A model generated the notes under the pieces. The model saw only the letters and a program-made list of their open reading frames with translations. It was not told the origin of the DNA and ran no database searches. 64,000 nt of DNA from Acidobacteriota bacterium. Lineage in GTDB: Bacteria > Acidobacteriota > Thermoanaerobaculia > Thermoanaerobaculales > Thermoanaerobaculaceae. Within the stretch, counting starts at the first letter, position 1. Every line of letters starts with the position of its first letter. The position numbers and the translations under genes were made by a program. The DNA lies in the NCBI GenBank assembly GCA_016213675.1, contig JACQZW010000045.1, positions 62,001 to 126,000 on the forward strand, read 5' to 3'. Positions 40,319-52,228 of the stretch are shown here, in pieces.

Positions 40319-41290
40319 TCAGCGCAGGCCGCAGGCGCGACGGCAGTCAGTCATGACGTGGTCGATGACCTTCATCGCCCGCTCGCGCCCGTCGGCGAGC
40401 ACGCGCTCGACGTGGCCGGGGTCCGAGAGCAGCTCCTCGCGACGGCGGCGGGCCGGCCCGAAGGTCTCGAGCACCAGGCCGAGCAGCCGCTTCTTGAGGT
40501 CCCCGTAGCCCGTGCCGCCCTCGGTGAAGAGCCGCTTGGTCGCCGGCCACTCGGCCGGCGGGGTGAAGAGCTTGAGCAGGGCGTAGAGCGTGTTGCCCTT
40601 GGTCGGCTTGGGCTCGGCGACCGGCGTCGAGTCGGTGACGATCGACATCACCCGCTTCTTCAGCTCGCCCTCGGGCGCGAAGATCTCGAGGGTGTTGCCG
40701 TAAGACTTCGACATCTTCTGCCCGTCGATTCCCGGCACCACGGCGGTCTCCGCGAGGATCATCGCCTCGGGAATGCGCAGCAGCCCCTCGCCGTAGGTCT
40801 GGTTGAACGCCCCGGCGATGTCGCGGGTCATCTCCAGGTGCTGCTTCTGGTCCCTGCCGACCGGGACCCGGTCGGAGCGCACGATGAGGATGTCCGCGGC
40901 CATCAGCACCGGGTAGGCGAACAGCCCGTGAGTGGCGACGATCCCCTTCGAGGTCTTGTCTTTGTACGAGTGGCCCCGCTGCAGGAGCCCCATCGGGGTG
41001 ACGGTCGACAGCATCCAGGCGAGCTCGGTGACCTCGGGAACATCGGACTGCCGGTAGAGGACGGAGCGCGCCGGGTCGAGCCCGAGGGCGAGGAAGTCGG
41101 TCGCCACCATGCGGGAGTAGTCGCGCAGCACCGCTCCCTCGTGGATCGTGGTCATGGCGTGGAGGTCGGCGATGAAGTAGTAACACTCGTTGATCGGCTC
41201 CCGCTGCTGCGCCACGAACTGGCGGATGGCCCCGAAGTAGTTCCCGATGTGGAGCTTCCCTGACGGCTGTACGCCCGACAGAATGCGCAT
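40319..41290 (-). CDS. trpS: tryptophanyl-tRNA synthetase
   Basis: The 323-residue class Ic synthetase has the HIGH-type PSGKLHIGNYFGA at the N-terminus and KMSKSYGN in the middle. SVLYRQSDVPEVTEL and MLSTVTPMGLLQR are further TrpRS blocks. Length is normal for bacteria. It is separated by 155 bp from the lytic transglycosylase gene on the same strand. No trp attenuator or T-box is visible upstream. Confidence 0.96.
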   Translation of the reverse strand: MRILSGVQPSGKLHIGNYFGAIRQFVAQQREPINECYYFIADLHAMTTIHEGAVLRDYSRMVATDFLALGLDPARSVLYRQSDVPEVTELAWMLSTVTPMGLLQRGHSYKDKTSKGIVATHGLFAYPVLMAADILIVRSDRVPVGRDQKQHLEMTRDIAGAFNQTYGEGLLRIPEAMILAETAVVPGIDGQKMSKSYGNTLEIFAPEGELKKRVMSIVTDSTPVAEPKPTKGNTLYALLKLFTPPAEWPATKRLFTEGGTGYGDLKKRLLGLVLETFGPARRRREELLSDPGHVERVLADGRERAMKVIDHVMTDCRRACGLR

Positions 41291-41445
41291 GACCCCTCCC
41301 TGCAGCGCCGCATCTTAGTCGACTCGCAGCCAGCAGGGTCGGGAGATACGCCTCGAGAGTCCGGAACCGCCCTTCACGGGCGACGAGCCACCACGCAGTC
41401 ATCGACTCTGGACACTCGACTCCTGACGGGGCGGGAGAGGTTGGA

Positions 41446-42146
41446 TTACCGGAGGCGCAGCTTGCGGTCGACCGGCGCCTCGCCGGACCTCTTGACGTTC
41501 GTAATCATCGGCTTGCCGCCGTCGTTCCACACCGTCACCGGGCGCGCCGCCTTGCGCGGCTTGCCGAAGCCGCCGGAGAGCACCGGCTCGGTGCCACCGT
41601 TGTAGGCCGTGAGGATCGACGTCACGTAGGTGCGGGTCTCCTGGTAGGGCGGCACTCCACCGTGCCGCTCGACGGCCTCGGGGCCGGCGTTGTAGGCGGC
41701 GAGGGCGAGGGTGACGTCCGAGCCGAAGCGCTCCAGGAGGTCGCGCAGATAGGAAACCCCGCCGCGGATGTTCTCGCGGGCGTCGAAGGCGTTCCGGACA
41801 CCGTACATGCTTGCCGTGGTCGGCATGAGCTGCATCACGCCGCGGGCCCCCTTGCGGCTGACCGCCGCCGGGTTGTAGCCGGACTCCATGCGGATCACGA
41901 GGTCCACGAGGTTCGGATCGAGTCCCTGCGAGCGGGAGATTTCCTCGACGTGCGGCCACAGCTCCATCCGTCGGTTGGACGAGCCCCGCGGCACCCGTCG
42001 GCCGAGGTCGAGGGAGAAACCGCGTCCGCTGCTGACGATCCGCGGGGGCCCGTCGCCCTTGGTGACGACGACCACGCCGGCCGGAGACGTCGCGGGCCAG
42101 AGCATGGCCGCCACCGTCACCACCGCCGCAATTCCCAACGTCCGCC

Positions 42147-42150
<4 letters not shown>
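41446..42150 (-). CDS. secreted lytic transglycosylase (SLT domain)
   Basis: The 234-residue protein has a signal peptide (residues 1-24) and a SLT domain (about 68-180). The catalytic Glu is in [20 protein letters not shown], and [10 protein letters not shown] and [12 protein letters not shown] are the other family motifs. It cleaves murein glycan strands with 1,6-anhydro products. The GTG start overlaps the alaS stop (GTGA), an unusual partner. The C-terminus is basic. Confidence 0.9.
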
Positions 42151-44795
<2,645 letters not shown>

Positions 44796-45369
44796 CGCTC
44801 TCTCCGAGACGCGCGCCCACGGCCGCGATCACCTCGGCCGCCGGGAAGGAGCGCGTGAGCAGATACCGTATCACCTTCCGCCGCATTCGCGGAAGCTCGC
44901 CGCTCCCCGCGTACCGACGCACCGCCTTGTCGAGCGCGATGCCGAGCGCCTCACGCTCGTCGTCGGGTGAGACGCCGGCGAGCGCGGCCGCGACGGGCTC
45001 CTCACCGAGCTTGCGGCGACGGAGCGCAGCCGCGACCCCGCGGCGGCCGACGCCGCGACGCAGCTCGGCCCGCCGCACCGCGCGGGCCAGCTCGGCCTCG
45101 TCGAGCAGGCCGGCCCGCTCCAGCCGACGGATCTCGGCCGCGATGACCGGCCCGGAAAACCCCTTGCGCGTGAGCTTCTCGGCGATCTCGCGACACGAGT
45201 ACGACCGTCGCGCGAGCATCCGCAGCGCGACCGCGTGGACGTCACCGGGTGGGCTGGCACTCTCGGGCATCGACGGTGAACTCCGACGCCAGTGTAGCTT
45301 CGCCGGGTCCGACCACTCGCAGCGCACGGCAGCCGCCGGCTCGCGGCACGTGTTCCCCGTCCCCGGTCT

Positions 45370-45963
45370 TCAACCGCGACGGAGGATCATCGAATTGCCG
45401 CGGAGCCAGACGGCCAGCTCGAGTCCCTCGAGGTCGGCGCGCAGCGATTCGGTGCGCTCCCCGTCGAGCACCCAGCCGCGGACGGCGAACCAGTCCAGCC
45501 ACTCGGCGTGCTCCCGGCAGTTGACGTGGCCCCGTCCCGACTGACCGGGCGGGGCGGCGGTGAAGTAGACGTGGCGGGCGGCTGCGCCGGCGACCGTGTC
45601 GACGAGGTCGGTGCTGCGAGAGGGCTCGATGTGCTCGGCCACCTCGACGCAGCTCACCAGGTCCCATCGTCCCGACGCCGCGGTGAAGTCCCCGATCGCG
45701 ATGTGCGGGCGCAACGACGCCGGGAGCACGGCGACGGCCGCCGGCGACAGCTCCACGCCGGCGACGCGCTTGCCGGCGGCCTGGAATGCCTCGAGGAGAA
45801 AGCCGTTGGCGCACCCGATGTCGAGCACGCTGTCGAAGTCCAGCCGGGCGAGCAGGCTCGTCGCCAGCCGCCCGTAGTCGGGTCGGAACCGCTCCCGGGA
45901 GCGAAAGTGTTCCTCTCCGAAGCGCTTGTGCCGGATCAGGAGCCGTCGCAGGAGGTCGAACAC
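45370..45963 (-). CDS. class I SAM-dependent methyltransferase
   Basis: The 197-residue protein has the SAM motif VLDIGCANGFLLEAF followed by VAGVELSPAAVAVLP and WDLVSCVEVAEHI, of the UbiE/Methyltransf_11 type. A basic N-terminal stretch could interact with membranes or RNA. The gene lies between recX and pilT on the same strand but with gaps of about 100 bp. The substrate is unknown. Confidence 0.75.
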   Translation of the reverse strand: MFDLLRRLLIRHKRFGEEHFRSRERFRPDYGRLATSLLARLDFDSVLDIGCANGFLLEAFQAAGKRVAGVELSPAAVAVLPASLRPHIAIGDFTAASGRWDLVSCVEVAEHIEPSRSTDLVDTVAGAAARHVYFTAAPPGQSGRGHVNCREHAEWLDWFAVRGWVLDGERTESLRADLEGLELAVWLRGNSMILRRG

Positions 45964-46094
45964 TCGGAAAGACTACAACACCGCCGGTGCCTCACGAAAC
46001 CCGGCGATCCCCGGCCGGGGCGACGCCGGGTCCGGCGCACGCCGCACAGGTGACCCGGCTCGACTCCTGAAGCGATCCGTCTCCCACTCGCGCG

Positions 46095-47282
46095 CTACGA
46101 CCCCTGGTTCTCCTTGCCGCCGAACTCGAACGGGCTGGTCGGCGAGAAGATGTCCTGCTCGGTGCCGGACTCCAGCGTGCTCTCCATCTCCTCGCGCGAG
46201 ATGTCGGCGGTGGACTGGATCCCCTGGATGCGCAGCCTGAACTCGTCGGGGTTCGAGGCGCGGCGCAGCGCCTCCTCGAGAGTGATGAGGCCCGACTTGT
46301 ACAGGGAGTACAGCGACTGGTCAAACGTCTGCATGCCGTACTGCGAGGTGCCGCCGGCCATCGCGTCGCGGATGAGCTTGGTCTTCTCCTTCTGCTCGAT
46401 GCAGTCGCGGATGTAGGCAGTGGAGATCAGCACCTCGACGGCGGGCACGCGGCCGAGGCCGTCGGCGCGCGGCAGCAGACGCATCGAGATGACCGCCTTG
46501 AGCACGGCGGCGAGCTGGATGCGGATCTGCTTCTGTTGGTGCGGCGGGAACACCGAGATGATGCGGTTGATGGTCTCGGTGGCGTCCAGGGTGTGCAGGG
46601 TCGAGAGCACGAGGTGGCCGGTCTCGGCGGCGAGCAGCGCCGTCTCGATGGTCTCGAAGTCGCGCATCTCACCGACCAGGATCACGTCGGGGTCCTCGCG
46701 CAGCGCCGCGCGCATGGCCACCGAGAACGCCCGGGTGTCGACCTCGACCTCGCGCTGGTTGACGATCGACTTCTTGTCGCGGTGGAGGAACTCGATCGGG
46801 TCCTCGATGGTGACGACGTGGCAGTTCCGCCTCGTGTTGATGTGGTCGATCATCGCCGCCAGCGAGGTCGACTTCCCCGAGCCGGTGGTCCCCGTGACCA
46901 GCACCAGGCCGCGCTCCTCCTCGGAGATCCGCTCCAGGACCGGCGGCAGGAGCAGCTCGCGGACGGTCAGGATGCGGGCCGGGATGAGCCGGAGCACCAG
47001 CCCCACCGAGCCGCGCTGCTGGAAGATGTTGCAGCGGAACCGGCCCAGCCCCGGGACCGAGTACGCGATGTCGATCTCCAGGTACTGCTTGAACTTCTCC
47101 TTCTGCTGGGACGACATCATCGAGAACGCCATCGCGATGGTGTCCTCCTGCATGAGCCGCTTGAACTCGACGAGCGGGATGAGCTGGCCGTCGATCCGGA
47201 CGATCGGGTGCGCCCCGACCTTCAGGTGCACGTCCGAGGCCTTGCGCTCCGAGGCCACCTTGAGGACGTCGTTGATGTGCAT
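46095..47282 (-). CDS. pilT: type IV pilus retraction ATPase PilT
   Basis: The 395-residue protein matches PilT throughout: N-terminal ASDVHLKVGAHPIVRIDG, Walker A VTGTTGSGKSTSLAAMIDHI, the Asp-box and Walker B regions with VGEMRDFETIETALLAAETGH, and the His box HLVLSTLHTLDA. A C-terminal extension (SREEMESTLESGTEQD and following) of about 35 residues is unusual. A sigma70 promoter candidate lies upstream. Confidence 0.93.
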   Translation of the reverse strand: MHINDVLKVASERKASDVHLKVGAHPIVRIDGQLIPLVEFKRLMQEDTIAMAFSMMSSQQKEKFKQYLEIDIAYSVPGLGRFRCNIFQQRGSVGLVLRLIPARILTVRELLLPPVLERISEEERGLVLVTGTTGSGKSTSLAAMIDHINTRRNCHVVTIEDPIEFLHRDKKSIVNQREVEVDTRAFSVAMRAALREDPDVILVGEMRDFETIETALLAAETGHLVLSTLHTLDATETINRIISVFPPHQQKQIRIQLAAVLKAVISMRLLPRADGLGRVPAVEVLISTAYIRDCIEQKEKTKLIRDAMAGGTSQYGMQTFDQSLYSLYKSGLITLEEALRRASNPDEFRLRIQGIQSTADISREEMESTLESGTEQDIFSPTSPFEFGGKENQGS

Positions 47283-47384
47283 GGCTCAACCTCCCGACGG
47301 CCACGGCGGCGTCCCCCGGTCGCGCAGCCATCGTCGCAACGACGGCTGATGGAGGCGGATCGCCGTGCTCATCCTTTGCCAAAC

Positions 47385-47413
47385 ACCTTAAACCCTGCCC
47401 GGGGACGTGTCAA
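47385..47413 (-). promoter_or_regulatory. sigma70 promoter upstream of pilT
   Basis: On the minus strand TTGACA (plus coordinates 47408-47413) and TAAGGT (47385-47390) are separated by exactly 17 bp. The -35 is a perfect match. The expected start is near 47378, about 95 nt before the pilT ATG. The -35 box lies in the loop of a GCCCGGG/CCCGGGC hairpin (47397-47403 with 47420-47426), which may also affect upstream read-through. Confidence 0.5.
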
Positions 47414-47452
47414 AAAGTACCCGGGCCGACTGCTTGATCCGCCATCCCGCGG

Positions 47453-48970
47453 CTACGCGCTCGCCTCGCTCCGGTCCAGCTTCAGCAGCCCGCGCAGGCC
47501 ATCCTTGTCGGCCGACTTGCCGAGCGCCTCGTCGACGTCCACCAGGTCCTTCTTGACCAGTTCGGCCAGGGCGTCGTTCATCAGCCGCATGCCGAGGCGC
47601 TTGTGCGTCTGCATGATCGACGGGACCTGGAACGTCTTCCCCTCCCGGATCAGGTTGGCCACGGCCGGAATGCCGAGCAGGATCTCATAGGCCGCGACCC
47701 GGCCGCCGCCGCGGCGGCGCAGGAGGATCTGGGCGATCACCCCCTTGAGCGACTCGGAGAGCATGATGCGGACTTGGTCCTGGCGATCGGCTGGGAACTG
47801 GTCGATGAGGCGGTCGATCGTCGACACGGCAGTCGTCGTGTGCAAGGTGCCGAAGACGAGGTGCCCGGTCTCGGCCGTCTCGATGGCGATCGCCATCGTT
47901 TCCAGGTCCCGCAACTCCCCGACCAGGACGATGTCGGGGTCCTCGCGCAGCGCGGCCCGCAACGCCCGCTTGAACGATTCCGTATGGCTGTACACCTCGC
48001 GCTGGTTGACCAGGCACTTCTTGCTTTCGTGCACGAACTCGATGGGGTCCTCGATGGTGATGATGTGGTCGGTCCGCTGCTCGTTGAGGAAGTCGATCAT
48101 CGAGGCCAGCGTGGTCGACTTCCCCGACCCCGTCGGACCGGTCACCAGCACGAGCCCCTTGTTGAGCATGCACAGGCTCTTCACGCAGTCGGGCAGGCCC
48201 AGCTCCTCGATCGAGCGGATCTGGGTCGGGATCTGGCGGAAGACGGCGCCGACGCCGTGCCGGTCGCGGAAGACGTTGACGCGGAACCTGGCGATCTGCG
48301 GGATCTCGTAGGCGAAGTCGGTGTCGTTCTCCTCGCGGAACTCGCGCCGGTTCTGGGCGGGCGCGACCTCTTCGCACATCAGCAAGATGTGCTCGGACGA
48401 CAGCGACACGGTGGCGTCCGGGAACGGCTGCATCTCGCCGTGCAGGCGGATCATCGGCGCCCGGGTGGAGGCGAGGTGGAGGTCGCTGCCGCCGACCTCG
48501 ACGAGCCGGCGGAGCAGCCTGTCCAGGGGCCGTTCGAGACCCGGTGCTCCGGCCAGCGGGGGCCTGGGGGGCAGCGGGCTCCCGCCCGGGGCAGCCGCAC
48601 CGTCCGGAGCCCTCGGAGGCGCGGCGGCGACCGCCGGCGGCCGGGACGCGGGCGCGGTGGCCGGGGCGAGCTCTACAGCCGCTTGCGTGACTCCCGCGGC
48701 CTGCCTGGCTCGCAGCGGATGCGACACGCCGGAGACCTCGACGAGCGTCGAGATCTCCTCGCCGAGTTGGAACGACAGCCAGCGGTCGGCCGGGACCGCG
48801 CTCTCCAGCCACGCGTCGAGGTCGCTGGCGGCGACCACCGCGTTGCCTGCCTGCAGTCGATTGCCGCCGTCGACGAGCACGGCGGCGCGTCCGGACACCA
48901 GCTCGAGCCGATCGCCGCCTTTCTGGCGCGCTGCCTGGATCAGCCGGTCGACGAGGGGACCCGAGGTCAC
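47453..48970 (-). CDS. second PilT/PilU-type ATPase with duplicated N-terminal domain
   Basis: The 505-residue protein contains a complete PilT-like motor from about residue 145: GSDLHLASTRAPMIRLHGEM, Walker A GPTGSGKSTTLASMIDF, VGELRDLETMAIAIETAETGH and HLVFGTLHTT. Before it lie about 90 residues that look like a second, degenerate copy of the PilT N-terminal domain (GGDRLELVSGRAAVLVDGG) and an Ala/Pro-rich linker (about 100-140). GTG 48970 is the only available start. It is upstream of pilT, separated by 170 bp. Confidence 0.88.
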   Translation of the reverse strand: MTSGPLVDRLIQAARQKGGDRLELVSGRAAVLVDGGNRLQAGNAVVAASDLDAWLESAVPADRWLSFQLGEEISTLVEVSGVSHPLRARQAAGVTQAAVELAPATAPASRPPAVAAAPPRAPDGAAAPGGSPLPPRPPLAGAPGLERPLDRLLRRLVEVGGSDLHLASTRAPMIRLHGEMQPFPDATVSLSSEHILLMCEEVAPAQNRREFREENDTDFAYEIPQIARFRVNVFRDRHGVGAVFRQIPTQIRSIEELGLPDCVKSLCMLNKGLVLVTGPTGSGKSTTLASMIDFLNEQRTDHIITIEDPIEFVHESKKCLVNQREVYSHTESFKRALRAALREDPDIVLVGELRDLETMAIAIETAETGHLVFGTLHTTTAVSTIDRLIDQFPADRQDQVRIMLSESLKGVIAQILLRRRGGGRVAAYEILLGIPAVANLIREGKTFQVPSIMQTHKRLGMRLMNDALAELVKKDLVDVDEALGKSADKDGLRGLLKLDRSEASA

Positions 48971-49048
48971 GGCCCCATGTTAGCCTTGCAGCCCCCCGGT
49001 CGCCATCACGTTGCAAACGCGCCCAATGCGGCCGGGACGGAGGAGATC

Positions 49049-50137
<1,089 letters not shown>

Positions 50138-50140
50138 AAG

Positions 50141-50238
50141 TCGCGAGTACCGAGTCCAGAGTCACGGGTCCATAGGACGAGTCGTGGGACTCGGGACCCA
50201 GGACTCGGGACTCGGGACTGGCTTCTCGGGACTGCGGT
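50141..50238. repeat. GGGACTC-type tandem repeat between propeller and CorC genes
   Basis: The 116-bp gap contains degenerate units of 7-8 bp, clearest as GGACTCGGGACTCGGGACT near 50207-50227, with weaker GAGTCC/GGGTCC units to the left. The block is GC-skewed and non-coding. It belongs to the same style as repeats near 14.1, 24.0 and 63.6 kb. Confidence 0.55.
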
Positions 50239-50253
50239 AAGCTCGGGGGAGCG

Positions 50254-51576
50254 ATGGGCGGCGTAGGGTTCGAGGTCCTGGTCATCATCCTGCTGATCCT
50301 GGCGAACGGCGTGTTCGCCATGGCGGAGATCGCCATCGTCTCGTCGCGGAAGACCCGCCTGCAGCAGCAGGCCGACGAGGGCAACCGCCGCGCCGCCACC
50401 GCGCTGGCCCTCGCCAACGAGCCGAACGACTTCCTCTCCACCGTGCAGGTCGGCATCACCCTCGTCGGCGTGCTGGCCGGCGCCTTCGGCGGCGCGACCC
50501 TCGCCGAGCCCCTCGCCGCGTACCTGCGCACGCTTCCGCTGACCGCCCGCTACGCCCCGGCGATCGCCCTCGGCGCCATCGTGGTCGCCATCACCTACGC
50601 GTCGCTGATCCTCGGCGAGCTGGTGCCCAAGCGGCTCGCACTGCAGCGCCCCGAGCGGCTCGCGGCGCTCCTGGCGCCGCCGATGCGGATGCTCTCGCGC
50701 CTGGCCCTGCCGATGGTCCGCCTGCTCTCCGGCTCGACGAGCCTGGTCCTGCGCCTGCTCCGCGCCCGACCGGCCGAGCAGGCCCCGGTCACCGAGGAGG
50801 AGATCAAGATCCTCCTCGCCCAGGGGACCCGCGCGGGGATGTTCGAGCCCGCCGAGCAGCAACTCGTCGAGCGGATCTTCCGCTTCGCCGACCGCCGCGT
50901 GGTCGCGCTGATGACGCCGCGGACGCGCATCACCTGGCTCGATCTCCATGACCCCGCGGACGAGCAACGACGGACGATCCACGACCACCCCTTCTCCCGC
51001 TACGTGGTCGCCGAGGGCGACCTCGACCACTGGGTGGGCTTCGTCCGCGCCCGCGAGGTCCTCGCCACCCACCTCGCCACCGGTTCCCTGGATCTGCGGG
51101 CAAGCCTGCGCCAGCCCCTCGTGGTTCCAGAGAGCGCTCGCGCTCTCGGTCTTCTCGAGCGCTTCAAGGCAACCGGCATTCACCTCGCCCTGGTCATCGA
51201 CGAGTACGGCGGTATCGAAGGCCTCGTGACTTTGAACGACCTCCTCGAGGCGATCGTCGGCGAGCTTCCCGCCCACGGCGAGGTGTACGAGGCCGCGGTG
51301 GTCCGACGCGACGACGGCTCGTTCCTGGTCAGCGGCGCCATCGAGGCCGACGACCTCAAGCAACTCCTGGCCGTTCCCCGCCTGCCCGCCGAGGAGCGCG
51401 GCGACTACCGAACCTTGGGCGGCTTCGTCATGCGCCATCTCGGCCGCGTCCCACGCGAGGGCGACCGGTTCGACTGGGGCGGATACCGCTTCGAGATCGT
51501 CGACATGGACGGCTACCTCGTCGACAAGGTCCTCATCGCCCCCCTCGCCGCGCCTGCCGACGAGGCCCCTGAGTAG
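50254..51576 (+). CDS. CorC/HlyC-family membrane protein (DUF21-CBS-CorC_HlyC)
   Basis: The 440-residue protein has a DUF21 membrane domain (residues 1-190, with FAMAEIAIVSSRKTRLQQ and NEPNDFLSTVQVGITLVG), a CBS pair (about 205-335, VALMTPRTRITWLD and LALVIDEYGGIEGLVTLNDLLE) and a C-terminal CorC_HlyC domain (VSGAIEADDL...FDWGGYRFEIVDMDG). The family is implicated in magnesium or divalent-metal transport and called hemolysin-related by tradition. GGGGGAG precedes the ATG. Confidence 0.92.
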   Translation: MGGVGFEVLVIILLILANGVFAMAEIAIVSSRKTRLQQQADEGNRRAATALALANEPNDFLSTVQVGITLVGVLAGAFGGATLAEPLAAYLRTLPLTARYAPAIALGAIVVAITYASLILGELVPKRLALQRPERLAALLAPPMRMLSRLALPMVRLLSGSTSLVLRLLRARPAEQAPVTEEEIKILLAQGTRAGMFEPAEQQLVERIFRFADRRVVALMTPRTRITWLDLHDPADEQRRTIHDHPFSRYVVAEGDLDHWVGFVRAREVLATHLATGSLDLRASLRQPLVVPESARALGLLERFKATGIHLALVIDEYGGIEGLVTLNDLLEAIVGELPAHGEVYEAAVVRRDDGSFLVSGAIEADDLKQLLAVPRLPAEERGDYRTLGGFVMRHLGRVPREGDRFDWGGYRFEIVDMDGYLVDKVLIAPLAAPADEAPE

Positions 51577-51614
51577 CGCCGCACCCGTCACGCGATCAGA
51601 GTCCGGCTTCGGTC

Positions 51615-52109
51615 TTACTTGGCTCTTAGAAAGCTGTATTGCTCGCGCTCGTCGGGCTTCTCGAGGACGACGTCGAGGCGGTCGCCGCTGCGCCGGTAGG
51701 TGAGTCGCAGCGGCTTGCCGTCCTCGATGCCCTCGAACACCGCCTCGCGATTGCCGCGCGTGACGAGCTTGAGGGCGAGGGGCGCGTCCTTCTCCTCCCA
51801 GGCGACGAGCGCGCCGTCGTGGTGGCGCAGGCGCATGAGGACCGCCCCGTCCTCGACGGTCAGGGTGAGCAGCTCGAGGACGCGCGGTCTCCCGTCCTTG
51901 ACGAGACGCCACATGCCGACCATGCAGGTGCCGGCCGGCGTGGACCAGGTCTCCTCGGAGTAGGCACCGTCGCCCATGGTGCCTGCCCAGGTGCCGCTCA
52001 GCCAGGTGAGGCCGGCGAGCTCGGGCGCCGGTCCGGGGGGCCGGGCACCGACGGCCGCGGAGGTCAGCAGCGTGGCGGCGAGGAGGAGCATGGCGGTCGG
52101 TCGGGTCAT
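51615..52109 (-). CDS. secreted DUF6265-like protein
   Basis: The 164-residue product has a signal peptide (residues 1-22) and a lipocalin-like small barrel: LTWLSGTWAGTM, EETWSTPAGTCMVGMWRLVKDG and VLMRLRHHDGALVAWEEKD are typical of DUF6265. The start ATG 52109 fits the signal. The function is unknown. It is divergent from the tricorn-like protease gene. Confidence 0.7.
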   Translation of the reverse strand: MTRPTAMLLLAATLLTSAAVGARPPGPAPELAGLTWLSGTWAGTMGDGAYSEETWSTPAGTCMVGMWRLVKDGRPRVLELLTLTVEDGAVLMRLRHHDGALVAWEEKDAPLALKLVTRGNREAVFEGIEDGKPLRLTYRRSGDRLDVVLEKPDEREQYSFLRAK

Positions 52110-52228
52110 GGCGGGGTCCCTCCGGACTGCGAAGACACGCCGCACTCTAACCCAGGCGGCTCGGCCCGGAGCTGCAACCGGACGGCGGTCCGGACGTAAG
52201 ATCATCCGTCGTGACGAAAGGAGAAAAC

